Shown here: in pieces, positions 48,181-61,700 of the stretch
How positions within the stretch are numbered: position 1 is the stretch's first letter
Layout of the letters: each line of letters opens with the position of its first letter
Source of the DNA: Vitis vinifera
Lineage: Eukaryota; Streptophyta; Magnoliopsida; Vitales; Vitaceae
Assembly (NCBI RefSeq): GCF_030704535.1
Contig: NC_081806.1
Span: 5,665,001-5,729,000, forward strand
Length of the DNA stretch: 64,000 bases
Direction of reading: 5' to 3'
The notes under the pieces: model-generated
What the model was told of the DNA's origin: nothing
The model's database searches: none
What the model saw: the letters and a program-made list of their open reading frames with translations, nothing else
Translations under genes and position numbers: made by a program

Positions 48181-50257
48181 TTACAATGCAGTTTGACTGT
48201 GACTTGGACATATGTTGAATTTTCTCATCACCTCTATACCCTCCGCAATAGTTGATCCGGCAGTCCCAACAAAACCAAGAGAAGCACAGCTGCAAACAGT
48301 TTCCTCTATGTATAAAAGGATATCAGGTAATACCTGAGGAGGGCATTGCTGCTTAAGCCTCATGCCATGCCCAGACTCAATGAGTTTTTTCGCAGTTCGT
48401 ATCACCAACTCGTCTTTTTCTCTCAGAACATACAACTTAACTGAACCTGAATCTCTTGCCAAATCCTCTAGGTAACTTCCATGCCAGTCGGCTTCAGGAA
48501 GATCAGTCATCACAAAAATACTAATAGGGAGAGGACCCTTCTTTAAAGAATCAACCTTATTTTTCAATGCCAAAAATGTAGCTTTCCAATGGTTCTTGAA
48601 CTGTCCGTCCAACAATCTTAACTGCGCACAAAGAAAAGGACCCTTTATTGTCTCAATAGCATACTCCTTTGCTGCACTTGTTATTAGGGGGACAAATGGG
48701 AGAAATTCAATCTTTTGAATCAAAGAACTTATCCTTTGATCTCTAGGAGCTTCATTGATATCGATATATAGCTCCGACCCTTTGTATGGGGCTGTGAAAA
48801 GGCTTCCAAATGCCAGAACAGTAGCTGATTCAGCTTTGGAACCAGGTCCAAGTGTCTTATATACATCTCGACGCTTTCTGATATATGAAATTTTCTTTTT
48901 CTTCTTCAGTTGTTCATCGGGTTGGAAAGAATCTAAAACCTCATCATCATTTTGCTGATAAGTCCAAACAGTAGTTCGACAATCTTCATCTAAAGCATAT
49001 ATACATTTATCTACATTACCATCAAGTCCTGATAGTCGAGACCCACATTGTTTTAGGCTGTCAAGCAAAGATGACTGGTCATTTGATTCATCGAAGCAAT
49101 CAAAATCAACATTCACACCACACCATAAAGATATGAAATCCCTGAAATCTATGGCTTGAATCACCGAAATGGACACCAGTGAAGAAAGATCAATGATATC
49201 AGCCATGGAGACATACCTGCAACCAGTGTGCAAAAAAAGGATAAAATTTCTGAAGACCCAAATTCAGGCACCCAATTAAATAGAAATACCATAAAAAAAT
49301 CTAGTCCTGAGAAATTCATCAGTTAACTAGTGAGCAACAGAAGTTAAGGATGGACTCCATCCTTAAATATTCTAATGCTCCTTTCTATCCCTTTGAATCA
49401 TATACATTTATTGTTTCTTCCTCCATCAAACTACATAAGCAAAGTTAGCAAAAACCGAAATCTAATTTTAAGAAATTCAACAGTTCTCCTGATATATCAA
49501 TTTCCAAGAAGCAACCTGAACAAATGGAATTGGAATTTCATACGAACTTTAAATCGGATTTCTAAATCACAAGTAGGTAAGATGTTGTTTCCAGATCATG
49601 GTAACAAGGAATTGAGAAAAGCATTGTAAATTCATAGCAAACAACACCATCACCACCACTGCCATGAGTAACATCTCAACCATCGCCTCCATTTTCTGCT
49701 ACAATTCGACATCACCATGATGTTACCCTCAAAATCTCATTCACCAACTTCCGTTCTTCCCGAATCCAAACCATTTCGCACGATTTTAACAATCCCACAA
49801 TTCCGGCAAACAAAAGGGGAAAAAAAAGGAGAGGAAATACTCACCTCTGACTCCGAAGGAGGTCGATGACGTGATTCCAAACCGAAAGCCTAATCTCTCC
49901 GGGACCCAAAACCCTAAACTTGGGGCAGCTACCGAGAGCAACCGCATGGTGATCCAGAATGGGCGGAACGACTAGGGTTCGATTGAGAATGGCGGCCATC
50001 AAAATGGCGTTCTTGAATTCGGAGACCTGGTTGCTGAAGCCACTGTGAGGAGCGTACCAGAGGAACCTTTGTCCAGGTAGGTTTTGTGGGGTGCATTGGG
50101 AGGTTCTGGAGATGGGAAGGAGAGAATTGGGAATGTGGGAAGTGTAGGAGATGAATATGAAGATGAAGATAAAGATGAGGAGGGAGATTGAAAGGAGTGA
50201 GGTTGTGTTGTAAAACCCTTTCTTCTTCCATACTCTGTTTCTGCCCAGATTCTTCAT
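48181..50257 (-). CDS. Plant O-fucosyltransferase family protein (GDP-fucose protein O-fucosyltransferase-like)
   Basis: Two exons, 49845-50257 and 48181-49216, with a 628-nt GT-AG intron splitting an Arg codon; 482 residues. The start was set at the ATG at 50257 (MKNLGRNRVWKKKG), because the frame upstream only continues to a GTG. Residues about 20-40 form a single hydrophobic segment rich in Ile/Phe after a basic tail: a type II anchor, suggesting the Golgi. The N-terminal catalytic part has FLWYAPHSGFSNQVSEFKNA and ILNRTLVVPP, the nucleotide-sugar-binding region of the family. The C-terminal half has FLCAQLRLLDGQFKNHWKAT and LGFVGTAGSTIAEGIEVMRK. A charged, Lys-rich insert (EQLKKKKKISYIRKRR) lies near the middle. 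Family members transfer fucose or act on cell-wall glycans; the acceptor here is unknown. I recall strongest likeness to the Arabidopsis O-fucosyltransferase 23 type, but this is unverified. Confidence 0.85.
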
Positions 50258-51996
50258 CTCTCCCTCTAAAACGGTGGTGATACACAGATCTACCCTACTC
50301 TCTGGCACGGTGCCACCCTGCTTCCATCCTCCAACTTTGGGTTAAATTGGCCGTTCAATTTTGAGTACAGATTCAGAAGCCATACTTGCAAATCTCAAGT
50401 AAAACTATATTTTTTTAAATAACATAATTGATTCTCGAAAAAAAACTCAAGAAAGATTAAAAAGGTTGTTGAGAAAAAAAAAATTATTTTTATTTTTACG
50501 ATTTAAATTATTTAATTTTAATATAAAATAATTAAATAAATAAAAAAGTTTGAAATAGTATATAAGGTGGGATTCATTACGAGAGTAAAAATCATATTTA
50601 GAACATATATTTTCATTTCAATTGTTAGAAATGAATTTAAATATGGATTTAGAATATATGGTTTTATTTCAAATTAAAGCCGCTTTTAGAAGATGCAACT
50701 TCCCTTTAAATTAAAGAGTGTTTTATAGTTTTGTTTTATTTTTAAATTTAGAATCATAAATGATTGTAATGAATAAATATTTTACCACAAGCCAGTTGTT
50801 TCAAATTTAAATTATTTATTGATCCTATTTTTTTAAAAAAAATATTAATTTTATAAAAAATAAAATAGTAATTTTTAATAATTTTTAAATAATATCTTTA
50901 TTCGACTAATACTAGAAAAAAAGCTTCCATATATAGATTTTTATTATTTTAAGGCATAGATTTTTAATTCTCAAAAAGAGTTGTCTGTTTTTCAAAACAA
51001 AAATGCATGAAATCAGTTGTAGGTTGTTTCCTAAATAGATTTTTTAAAACTATTTGAAAACAAAATGTTTTTAAAAAGAGTGTATTTAAATTTTCATTCC
51101 CATTATTTTTTTAAAATAATTTTTATTTTTAATATTTTATTTTCAATCATCCTCTATATTTGTATAATTATTTTTAAAACCACCCCAAAATTGCAATTAA
51201 ATAACCCTAAATATATTATCAGAAAACAAGACACTTTAGTTTCTGTTTGATTTTTAAGAATAGAAAATAATTTTTTATTTTTGGATTGTAAAACATATTT
51301 TCTGGTTATTTTAATTTTAATTTTTTTTTAATGGGAGAACAAAAAGGTGTTTTCAAAGTTAAGAATGAATAGGGAGGGACACCCTCTACTATTCAATTTC
51401 CTGCATGATTAGAAATTGTATTGGTAAATATATATGAATTGAAGAGAGGCAGAAAGGAAAATCCCTAAAGAGGCATAATCAAAGTTACCAATATTGAACT
51501 AATGACATTTCAAAGAGGGTCGGCACATGGGGACCATTCCAGATCATGTGCAAACCATATTGTCCAATAAACTATGATTTTGGATCAACAAACACTGGGC
51601 CAGCAGAAATGAGAAAACTGAAATTCTGTGCTGCAACTCGACTACCAATAATACACCCTTGCCCTGGGTCAGGAATAAGGATCAGGAATCAACATAATAT
51701 ACTAGTGGGCAGAGTGGCAAAGGATTTAAAACAAACACACACAAAATGTTAAAAGATTTAAATGATTTCTGATAAAAGGAACTATAACCTACAAGGTAAG
51801 AACTGGATTAAGTTAATTTCTAAAATCAAACTTATTAAAGCGTGTTCCCACATAGAGAGATAAACAAATCCAAACCAGACTGCACATTATTCATCTTGTA
51901 TAAACAGGAAATTTGCAGAGCTCACCAGCACTGAGCTGACCTACAATTTCCATCCCACCAGAATCTTCCCATTGGGCTGCATGGATCAGCTACTCA
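50258..51996. other. Intergenic region between O-fucosyltransferase and MYB genes
   Basis: The O-fucosyltransferase promoter side (50258-50400) is followed by very AT-rich DNA to about 51350. 51350-51996 is more balanced and includes the MYB gene 3' UTR. No TATA box stands out. Confidence 0.4.
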
Positions 51997-54900
51997 TCAA
52001 ACTGCATGGATTGGACTGCCGCTCGAGTTCATGCTTGAACTGCCAGAGGCTGGATTAGCATGGAAAGCAGATTGCCTGCTTGACCCTTCAAGCAGTTTCA
52101 GTGTGAGAGAGGAGGGACCAGCATGACCGATGGATTCTCCTAAACTCAGTTTTGACATGCCAACCAGCTCATCAACATTGATTGGACTCTTAGAATGTAC
52201 AGCTGTTGGCTTAAGCACCTCATGAGTCTCCATTTTAGTTGGCTCTGAACTGTTTCCCGGCCAGAATGGAAAAGAAAATGGGAAGAATGGTGAGAAATAA
52301 GTAGGATATATTACTGGGGGACAGCCTTGTAAGCCATCCGGCTTTGGAATGGGCGGTTCTCCATCATTCGAGTTGGTAGAATCCATTGATTCACATTCTT
52401 CATCCAGAGCCGGAGGAACAGGCAATGGGTTATTGCTTAGTGTTTCAGCTTGCGAAGGGTTGGTGGAGAAGAAATCCCGTGATACCATTGGAGTGTCGAC
52501 AGACTGCACAAATGGGATGAAATGCAAGACATATAATTACAAATGAGGAATACTATTTGTGCATCCCAAAGCAGAAATCCAACCACTGAGATTCTAAATA
52601 GAAATAGATGAAAAAAAAAAAAAGAGAGAACTCTAATAATCTCTTAAGACTACAAACATAGCGTATATACCAACACTGGAGCCACAAGAGAATGCAATCT
52701 ACCATTTTAACAAGTCTAACAAGCAACTATTGCTAAAAATTAGCCCAACATGACAATTGTTTTGCAAAATAAATCCAGATTATCAAATAGAGATTAGATT
52801 CTTCCAACGAGGATCTGAACAAATATAAAAAGGGTTCATTCCCCTACAGTTGTTGCACATCGAGAGCATGACAATGCCATTTATTTCTTTACTGCCATCT
52901 ATCCAGCAGTAATGTTATATATGCAGGTGACTTTATGCATGTTTTTTTTTTTTCTAGGCAAATAAGCAATATGTTAAACAGCACCAAAAAAAAAAGGGGG
53001 GGGGGGGGGGTGGTGGGGTGGAGGGGAGGAGGCACAAAGTACACAGGACGTATAAAATTGTGCTAGAGGGTGAATAAAAAAAAGACATGCTGTGTTCTGT
53101 TTGCTCATGCATAGAATATAGAAAGGGATACTATACTTACTTCATCAGCTACAATATCAAACAAGCTGGACCGTCTTTTTCTCCTAGACACATTAGTTTG
53201 CCTGATGAAATATTTCTGAGCATGGCTGGCGACTTGAGTAGGTGTCCTTGATATAACATAATTACGTGAAATTCCACGCCAATCCCCTTTTCCAAGCTTC
53301 TGCAGTCCAAGTAGAAACATTCTGTGTTCCTCTTCAGTCCATGGAGTGCCTGCATATCAAATTATAAGTTGGTTCACAAGACAAGAGGACATGCATAGTA
53401 CAAGTAGCACATATATCAGAAATAATTGAGACCTATAAGGTGATGGTACTGTATGAATTCAGAGCTCCATCAGCACTACATACATCATATGCTCATAAAA
53501 AGAACAAACCAATAACCAAAATTATTACTGATACGATATCCTTAATGAATCACCAGACAGAATGTAGTGGCATCTTCCAAATCGATTTTCTACTCCCTCT
53601 CTTCATAGTAAATAATAGAATCAAAATAAACACTACCTTGAAGAAAGCCAAGAGTGATTATTGGATATGGCTTGAGTTGATTATTGACAGTACCAGTTAT
53701 ATGACATATAGAAGTTCTCTTTTAGCTTTTTTCATATAAGTAATGATTCATTAGCAGAAAAGCAGTTGATTCGCCTCTTAGGCAGACATGTCACCAACAT
53801 CCACAACAATAATTGAGTTACTGGCTATCCAAATGTTTTCTCATATTACTTAGATACAAATCAATCCAGCCCATCTTCAGGTTCAAAGCCTTTAGCAGAC
53901 CCTTTTCAAAATAAAGCCAAATCACCTTTTTTGACAAATAAAAGACCCCTACTATCAAAATATTTTCATTGTATTGCACATCTCATATTTGAACAGATAC
54001 ATTTAATTTGTGCAACCATATCATTGCAACATCATGAATGAATTGCCTAAAATCCAATTATATAGAGATTTCAGAGAAGCTTCGCTCACAATTTCATTTT
54101 TACCTTTTTTTCTCTAAAAAGTATTGTTTTTTTTCCTTCATTTCTTGGGGTAATCATTTGTTTGTTTTACCTTTATGCTTCTTCTGCTCTCTTAGGAGGA
54201 CAAAAAAATTTTGATGAGTCTAAGGAGGACAAATATAAAAAAGTTATAATCTTAGACCTTTTGTTTTCCCAATAAAAAGATGTTCCATTATTTGGAAACT
54301 AGGGAAAAAAACCACCTCGACTTGCCTAATATAACAATTTGGCTCAATTGAGATAAGTTTTCTAACTTTGAAAATAAAAAAAGATATATGTACACACACG
54401 GGCATACACACATTTATATAAAAAAAAAACTGTGAAATGTTGCATCCAACTTTTCTTTTAATTTTCCTCAATTTTTCCAGCAAGCAAAGCGAAATTACTC
54501 GATTATGGAATGGCAGTAGAAGTTCACTTCCTCAAGGAAGCTAGTTAAAAGCTCTACTCTACATTCATACTGGATTAACAAGCTTTTAACTTCCTTGAAA
54601 TTTCATATGCTTTCTTTATAAGTACCCACCCTCTCCCATGTAGATGTTGTCCACCCAAAGCTCAATGGGACTTCATGACTTTAAAACATATTTACCTAGT
54701 TAAGAGAAGTTGTAACTACCACCCCCCCTCCCATATACATATTGTCTGCTCCGAGCTCAATGGGCCCTCACAGTTCTATCCAATGTGAATAATATGTTTT
54801 GTTACATATATCAAACTTCAAAAAAAAAAAGAAATTGGGATCAGTTTGGTTTTTCATTTGTTTTCATAATGGTTCATCGCCCCTTATCTTTCTTTCCCAG

Positions 54901-55507
54901 AATACTAAATTTCAGTTCACATTTCAACAAAACTACCATGTATACAAGCAACAAAGCCCCATAATTGTAAATCAATCATCAATCATCAATCAGAACCATA
55001 AGACCTCAAGTTTAACAATAAGAACCTGTAATCCTACGCTAAAATTTCCACAAATCACCATGAAAACCACAATAACTATGAAAAACAAAGCCCAGTAAAA
55101 TCCCCAAAACAGCACGAACATATAATTCCAAATAGATTAAAAATCTGAAAAACAAAAATAGAAACTCATCAATCAATAAATCAAACTAAAATATAAAAAA
55201 AGGAAATATTCAAACCTTTCTTGCGCTCCCGGCTGGATGATGAACCGGGAACGAAACCCTCGGAGGCGTATCCATCGGCCGCGGCGCCGTGCTCTGGAGT
55301 CTCTCCGGGAGAGACCGAATTGTTACCGGAAACGCCGTTCTGATGATGACCAGAGGTCGACCCGGCATAGTGGCTGAGATTGCCCATACTAGCACTCTTA
55401 CGGATCAACCCATCAGTCAATCGAACCCCGAAGATCTTGACCCCGCGGTTGGGGCATGTCCTGGAATTGTGCCCGTTGTGACTGCAATGCGAGCAGCGGC
55501 GAGTCAT
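51997..55507 (-). CDS. KUA1: SHAQKY-type single-repeat MYB transcription factor, KUA1/MYBS3-like
   Basis: Three exons: 55216-55507, 53141-53349 and 51997-52503, giving 335 residues; introns 1866 and 637 nt, GT-AG. The start is the ATG of [18 protein letters not shown], a CCHC zinc knuckle at residues 3-17. A conserved ASMGNLSHY block and GYASE follow. The MYB-like repeat starts at residue 98 ([20 protein letters not shown]) and ends in SHAQKYF at 139-145, followed by a basic RRKRRSS segment. The tail has [25 protein letters not shown](S/A)PINVDEL and an LTLKL (EAR-type) motif at about 300-304. These blocks match Arabidopsis KUA1/MYBH and rice MYBS3: nuclear repressors binding TATCCA-type sites in sugar, growth and senescence control. 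The symbol is by family likeness. Intron 2 holds a 15-G run, and intron 1 a copy of a dispersed repeat. Confidence 0.93.
52996..53010. repeat. A10-G15 homopolymer run in intron 2 of the MYB gene
   Basis: Fifteen consecutive G after ten A, followed by TGGTGGGGTGGAGGGGAGG on the plus strand. It is poly-C in the transcript; the plus-strand DNA could form a G-quadruplex. Confidence 0.9.
54630..54790 (-). repeat. Dispersed plant repeat, copy 3, in intron 1 of the MYB gene
   Basis: GAGCTCAATGGGCCCTCACAG follows a first half reading AAGCTCAATGGGACTTCATG, with ACTTTAAAACATATTTACCT and TTAAGAGAAGTTGTAACTAC between. Same family and orientation as 46330-46745. Confidence 0.55.
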
Positions 55508-58500
55508 GGTTCCAGAAATCAAACTGAAGCAGATCGGATCGCGGATTGTGTATTGTAGATTACAGATTGCAAGAGCTGAGATTCGGATCTCGGGAAACGG
55601 GTCTCACATGATCCGATAGAGATGACAGTGTGAGTTAGGGTAGGGCTAGGGTTTGGTGGATTTCGAGAGAATGCGTTCCTCAGAGATAGAGAGAACAATC
55701 CATAAATTAGGGTGCAGATAAAAGGGAAATGATTAGGTGATCCGAAGACAATTTAGGAAACTGGTCCAGTGAAAGACAGCCGTTCGTTTTAGTCAAACCA
55801 ATTATGCCCACTGGGGACTTGTGTCCCCATGATTTCGTCGACTATTCATTTCCACGTTTAAAATAAAAAAACAAGTCAATTCCCCTAATTTTGTCATTTT
55901 TTTGGTGTCCTAATAATCTTCTTTATTATTTTTCCTTTCTTCAAAATCAAATTTTACTTGATCATCCGCTTTACGTGTCTTCTTGATTTCCAAAAACTTT
56001 ACAAAATTTTGAATTATTTATAACAAAATAAATAAATTAGGAAAAAAAATTAATATGATAGTATTAAATAAAAGGAAAGGTTTCAATTTTATCCTATCTT
56101 TTATATTTCTTAAAAGTTTTAAAATATAAAAAATGATTTAAAATCATACTTAGACTACTACATAATGCATTTTTTTTTCTAAAATTAATTTTTTAATTAA
56201 ACTATATACTATAAAAATATGTGACATTTTGTTGTCATTTAAGATGAAATATTGTTGTTGGGAGCACATGCCAAAGGGGGGCTTTGTACACATTATGATG
56301 TTAGTATTTGAGAAAGGAGAAGTCCATACCATGTACCAAAATGCAGAAGAGTTGGTCTCTCAATTTAATATTTGGACCCGAAGAGTGGAATCTTCCGGTG
56401 GTGGGAATGGATATTATCTCATATCCTAAAGTTTATCATATTAGATTTAGTCAGTTAAAGTAAATCGTTAATCATACATATCATGTATATTTATATAATG
56501 TTGGGTGAATCAGGTCCAATTTTAGAATATTTGGTCCATGAATTTCTTTATTTTAATGTTACAAATCATTAGAAAAATGATGGTGGTTGATTCTTGAGTC
56601 CCCCATTCCTTTCGTGGATGGTAGAACACATGTATTTGCAATTCTGTGGTAATTATTTTCAAATATAAAAAATATGTTGAAAATATTGACAGTAATTTTT
56701 TACTCTCTAGAATTAAAAAATAAAAATGAAAAGGCTATTAATTATCAATTATCAATTATTTTTAAAATAAGTTTTTGAAAATGATTCTGAAAGTAAAGTA
56801 TTTTTTGAAAATACATTTTAATTATTTTGACTTATTTTTTGGGTATTATTTAAAAAATGAATTTATGAAAATAAACTGTTTTTAAAAATATAAAAAATAT
56901 CTCAAAACGGACTTTTATGGTATGTAACATCAAAGAGCTTTTGAAAAGTGTTTTTGAAAACATTCTTAAATATATTATTATTTTCAAAAACTATTATTTG
57001 GGTACATAATATATTGGACTGGAGTGAAAGCAATAAATACAAATAGGATACCGCCTCTGTACAAGGTGGGTGAGATTTGGGAAAGGAGAGAGTCCAAACC
57101 TGTCCACGTGAGCAGCCCCTTTTAAGGGGCAACCGGAAGCGGATATTCTAACATGTAACCGCACCTGCGAATCTGCGATGTCTTATCTTGCAAATAAGAT
57201 TTTAATAGAAAAGCTTATCCACACATTTTATCTTTTATCCTTTCTCATCCTTCTCTGGGGTCCACCGTCCACCAAAGCTGCACAAACGTTGTCTACGATG
57301 TTGATCGGGCGGTTGTGATTTATCAGGATATGATATTAGATGAGGGGGTAGCGTGCAGGCAAAAACTTCGGCAGTGCACTTTAGCGGATCGGCACGTGAC
57401 GGTCTTGTACGGTCCAGATTCAATTCGAAGTTTGTGACGACGGAGAGTTGTTTGTGAATGTGACCGACCGACCACCCACGTGTCGTCCTTGACCCTCCGA
57501 CCTTGGGGTTTACATATATTCCTACCTACAAATGAAGTTTGACCTTTACACAAGCCTTCCGTGCAGGAGTTTTCTTCAACATAAAATACTCTAATTTTTC
57601 CTAAATTCTTGTATGCAGCTCAAAACCAGTGTTAGGAAAGAATTTTGGGTGCGGATTGTGGAAAATCTGAGTATGGAAAAGGCTTGTGGTACGGCAAAGG
57701 AGGGTTATGAGTTATGACACACGAGGCGTAAAGGATTGAAGGATGATGTGACTTCGTTGAGTCTCCATGTGTAGCACATTAAGCAACTGTTATGATATTG
57801 ATGTAATAAAACAAAGGTGTGTTTGGATGAGTTCACATATTATTCTCTTATTCTTTTCTGGTTGATAGGACACACACCTTTTATTGTGCTTCAAATCAAG
57901 TAGCACTGAAGAGTTTCTCAAAACAATTTCCTAGATCCATAACTTCATTGCAAGAATTGCAGCTTCAGATCTTCACAGGTAGCATTATGGCTTCAAGGTC
58001 ACTTCAGAGGAATATGTTAGATTCAACCGGTTTTCCAGGTAAGCCCCACTGCGGATTGGGGGAAATCTGCATGGATAGCCATTAAATTTTATCTCCATTT
58101 ATCAGTAAAGCTACGTGAGCCCATGAAGTGCATAGTAGGGAACAAACTACACAGAAAAGAGAAAAACAAAATGAAAGAAAGAACGAGGCAACAAGATGGT
58201 TAAGGGATTTGGATTTTAGTAGGCCATCAATGATTCTGCTAATAAAATGATGCCAATACCACTCTTCACCCTAGTGGAAGAAAACATGGAAAACCATTGC
58301 TCGTGTTACGAGTTGAAAAACGTTGTAAGTAGCCATGAGTACTGAAGGAATGATGGTATATTTAGAGATAAACAGAAAGACCGAACTACATCGAAATTAA
58401 TAGTTTGACAAGGGTTTACATGCCTAAGTACACTCTTTCTTACCCCCACCCCACCCAAAGACATTATGTTGTTAAAAGTTCAAAACATATCATCAAAAGG

Positions 58501-58748
58501 ACCAGCATACCAAAACTTACAACCTTTTCTCGAAGAGTTGCTAGAAAGAATGCCCTTAATCAAAATGCTTAATCTCTATCAGAACCTAATTGCAATACAC
58601 ATTAATTTCTGACACATGGAGTGGGGATGAATTCAATTTGATGGGCCAACTTATGACATATAGAAAGCAAAAAAATCAACTCAAAAAAGCCAGATTGAAA
58701 CATCTAACGTAACAACAGAGATAAAACAAGGGCATAGCTGGAACAGGT
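55508..58748. other. MYB gene leader/promoter and intergenic region
   Basis: The MYB leader on the sense strand carries CCACCAAACCCTAGCCCTAC (complement of about 55639-55658), a telo-box-like word. Further right is AT-rich DNA to about 57000. A GC-richer block at 57040-57560 has CACGTG at 57104, 57393 and 57477. 57600-58748 shows no recognisable exon on either strand. Confidence 0.4.
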
Positions 58749-61700
58749 TCATTTGTACCTTGGAGGGGATGAATCACTGCAACAACTTTTCAAGCACTCT
58801 ACTAAACAGTTTTCATTGGGGTCAAAGAAGAAAGCCAACTGCAATATTCAAATCCAAATCTGTCAGAGTAACACAGAACTCACTTGATAAAAAAGAGCTC
58901 AAAGGAAAGGAAAGGACATGTGTTTACATCAGTTGGAAATGAGAACACTCCCATTGTATTCTTTCATAGCACTTGAAACAAGCTCAATCATTTGTCAACA
59001 TATTATAATGCATTTTGTCATCATTTCAGGCAACAGGTACATTTTTAATACCAGCCAGAGTCTAAAGAAAAATCCTGACCTTCAAATGTTCAGGAAGAAA
59101 TCAATAACTAAATCTTTTCATTTAAAAAATTCAATTTTTTTAGAGGCTTCTCAAATATATGATATGTACCATAATCCAATTTCTAGACTTTTCTGGTGCA
59201 CACGGTTTCTAAGAAAAAAAAAATTCAAGTTAAAAGCAGTTAACACCGTTCACACAACAGTTTACATCTAAGAGCTAGGACAGGTCCAACAAGTTCAGAC
59301 CATTTATACAAAAATGCTCGAGCTCCAAGCAGTTCGAGCAGACACTTTTTACCATAGGATGATAGGCTTCCACACAAAAATTTACATCTAAGAGTTATGA
59401 CAAGTCACAATGCCCAACAAGTTCAGCTCATAGATGGCACCAACCATCCACCTAAATTTTTGCTTAGCCAAACAACAACAACAATAATATTTTACAAAAG
59501 CAATTCAAGTTCCAATTAGTTTGAGCAGAGAGCTCTCATTATGGACTCATAACCTTTCAGACCACTTCCCACACCTAAGCCATCCTATCATACCCTAGAC
59601 TTTGCAACTTCACTCAGCGTACCCATATTGCACAAAACTGACACGGGTGTAGGATTCCTTATCGTTTAGTCCTACTTCGCTTTGGATATGATTATTTAAT
59701 TTTGATTGATACATATTTTAAAAAAAAAAAATTCAACTTCCTTAGCAGTTTATTTCATTGAAAAAAAAAAAAGAAGAGAACTTAAAAATATTTAGGGATA
59801 AAGTTAAAAAATAAAAGAGGGATTGTGAAAGGCTATTAAGAATGGATGGGAGGAGTTTATTTGAAGGGTCAGGTTTAGGGTGAGAAATGGTAGGAGGGTG
59901 AGATTTTGGAAGGACAAGTAGTGGCGAAAATTCATTGCAAGAGGCATTTCCTGGGCTGTTCTCCATAGTCGCTGCTAAAGATACCCAAGTAGACCAATTG
60001 TGGGAACAAAATTTTCAGGAGAAGTGGAGGCTTTTTTTAGGGGGTTGTTAGGACAAATAATTAGAAAGGATGTAGAGGGCATCACGGTTTGTTGGGAATC
60101 AAAGAGCAGCATCTTTATAATTAAATCCCTATACTCCTTACCAAATTGTAGTATGGAGCGGTTTCTAATAGGCATCCCTTGGGTCCCAATGAAGATTAGG
60201 TTCTTTGCCTGGGAAACTTTATGGGGAAGAATTCCAACTCTAGATCATCTCAAGAGGAGGGGTTGGAGCTTGCCGAGGAGATGCTATTTGTGTAAAGGAG
60301 AGGAGGAAATGGTGAATCATATCCTCCTTCATTGCTTCAAAGCAATCATGCTATGGTAAGTGGTTTTTGTCCTGTTTAGAGCTTAGTGGGTGATGCCCTC
60401 CTCGGTTAAAGATGCCCATCTTAGTTGGCATAGATCTTTTGTAAGAAGAGAAAGAAAGAGTGGAGAACAACTCCTTTGCATTCATTTTAAACTTTATGGA
60501 AGGAGAGAAATAGGAGAGCTTTTGAAAACACCGAGAAGGCAGAGCAAGCAATTTAACAATTTTTTATGTACATGTTGCTGGGTTGTGTTAAGGTGCACAT
60601 AGAAGATAGATCCTTTATCTTCATTTGATTTTATTGTTTATCTAAGCTGTAAGGCAAGGGTGTTGTTTTTTGTGTTTCTCTACGTTTTTTTTTGGCCTTT
60701 GGCATGTTGTATACACTGTGCATACTTTTGTGCTAGGCACTTTTAATACATTTGTGATTACCTATCAAATACATACATACATACATACATACATATATGG
60801 GAAATTCTTATCAAAATTATCTTTACTTTGAATTGATTTCTAATTGATTTTTCCTTTCCTTTTCCCTTTTATTATGTCATATCCCCATATCCATATCTAA
60901 ATTTTTTATCCTTTTTAGTTGGTTCCTCGTATCCTAAATTTTGGAGTTCAAAGAATCTTATCCTAGCCATGTACCTGCACCTGAAATCTACACCTGAGTC
61001 CAAGCAACATAGCTAAGTACTAGGACAGATCCCACAAGTTCTGGATTAGATGGTGCCAAGCCATCAACTCTCCAACTTTTTCTCAATGAAACACAAAATA
61101 ATTTACAAAAGAATTTTAAGTTCCAAGCAATTTGAGCACAGAGTTTTCATATAGACTGGTAACCTTTCAGACAACAGTCAACACCTGAGAGCTAGGACAT
61201 GACCAACAAGTTTGGCTTGATTAGGTGGCACCAACCATCAACTATAGAAACACTTTTTCAGCCAAACAACAATAACTTACCCATCCAAAATTTACATTAT
61301 TAGATGAATTTTATTTTCTGTAATCGCTTTATCAGAATGATCAACCCGCCATTATAATCCAGTTAGGTGAACATATTTTTTCAGGACCTGAACAACTAGA
61401 TAAGAAATAAACATATCACCTGAACTCAATATAAGACCTCAAATATAAGTTCCTATACAACAGTCCAATCACAAACATGAATCCCATGAGCCTTTTAAAC
61501 TAACATGTTAAACTGTCAAAGACATAATGGCACAAACAGGGCAAGAAAAGTAAACTGGGAAGCAAATCAATCATTACAGAATATCGCTCTTGTCCTGTTG
61601 GCATCACTCTGTGCACTGTTGACCTACAAATGAATGACAAGAGAAAGAAGAAGTCACTCAATGTCAGCATTAATTAAGAAAAATTAATCTTAAAGAAAGA

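Larger units (their letters stand above)
59268..61280. repeat. Interrupted repeat units in the last dioxygenase intron
   Basis: Related units occur at about 59268-59390, 59391-59580, 61007-61190 and 61187-61280. Shared words: AGAGCTAGGACA, CCAACAAGTTCAG/TTTGG, GGCACCAACCATC, AGCCAAACAACAA, TTTACAAAAG, AAGTTCCAAGCA, TTTGAGCA, AACCTTTCAGAC and ACACCT. The LINE fragment lies between the second and third unit. Confidence 0.6.

Noticed and set aside
57960..58050. Plus-strand ATG frame beginning MASRSLQRNMLDSTGFPG with a donor-like GGTAAG
   Set aside because: Too short, with no second exon or homologue recognised; could be a non-coding transcript at most.
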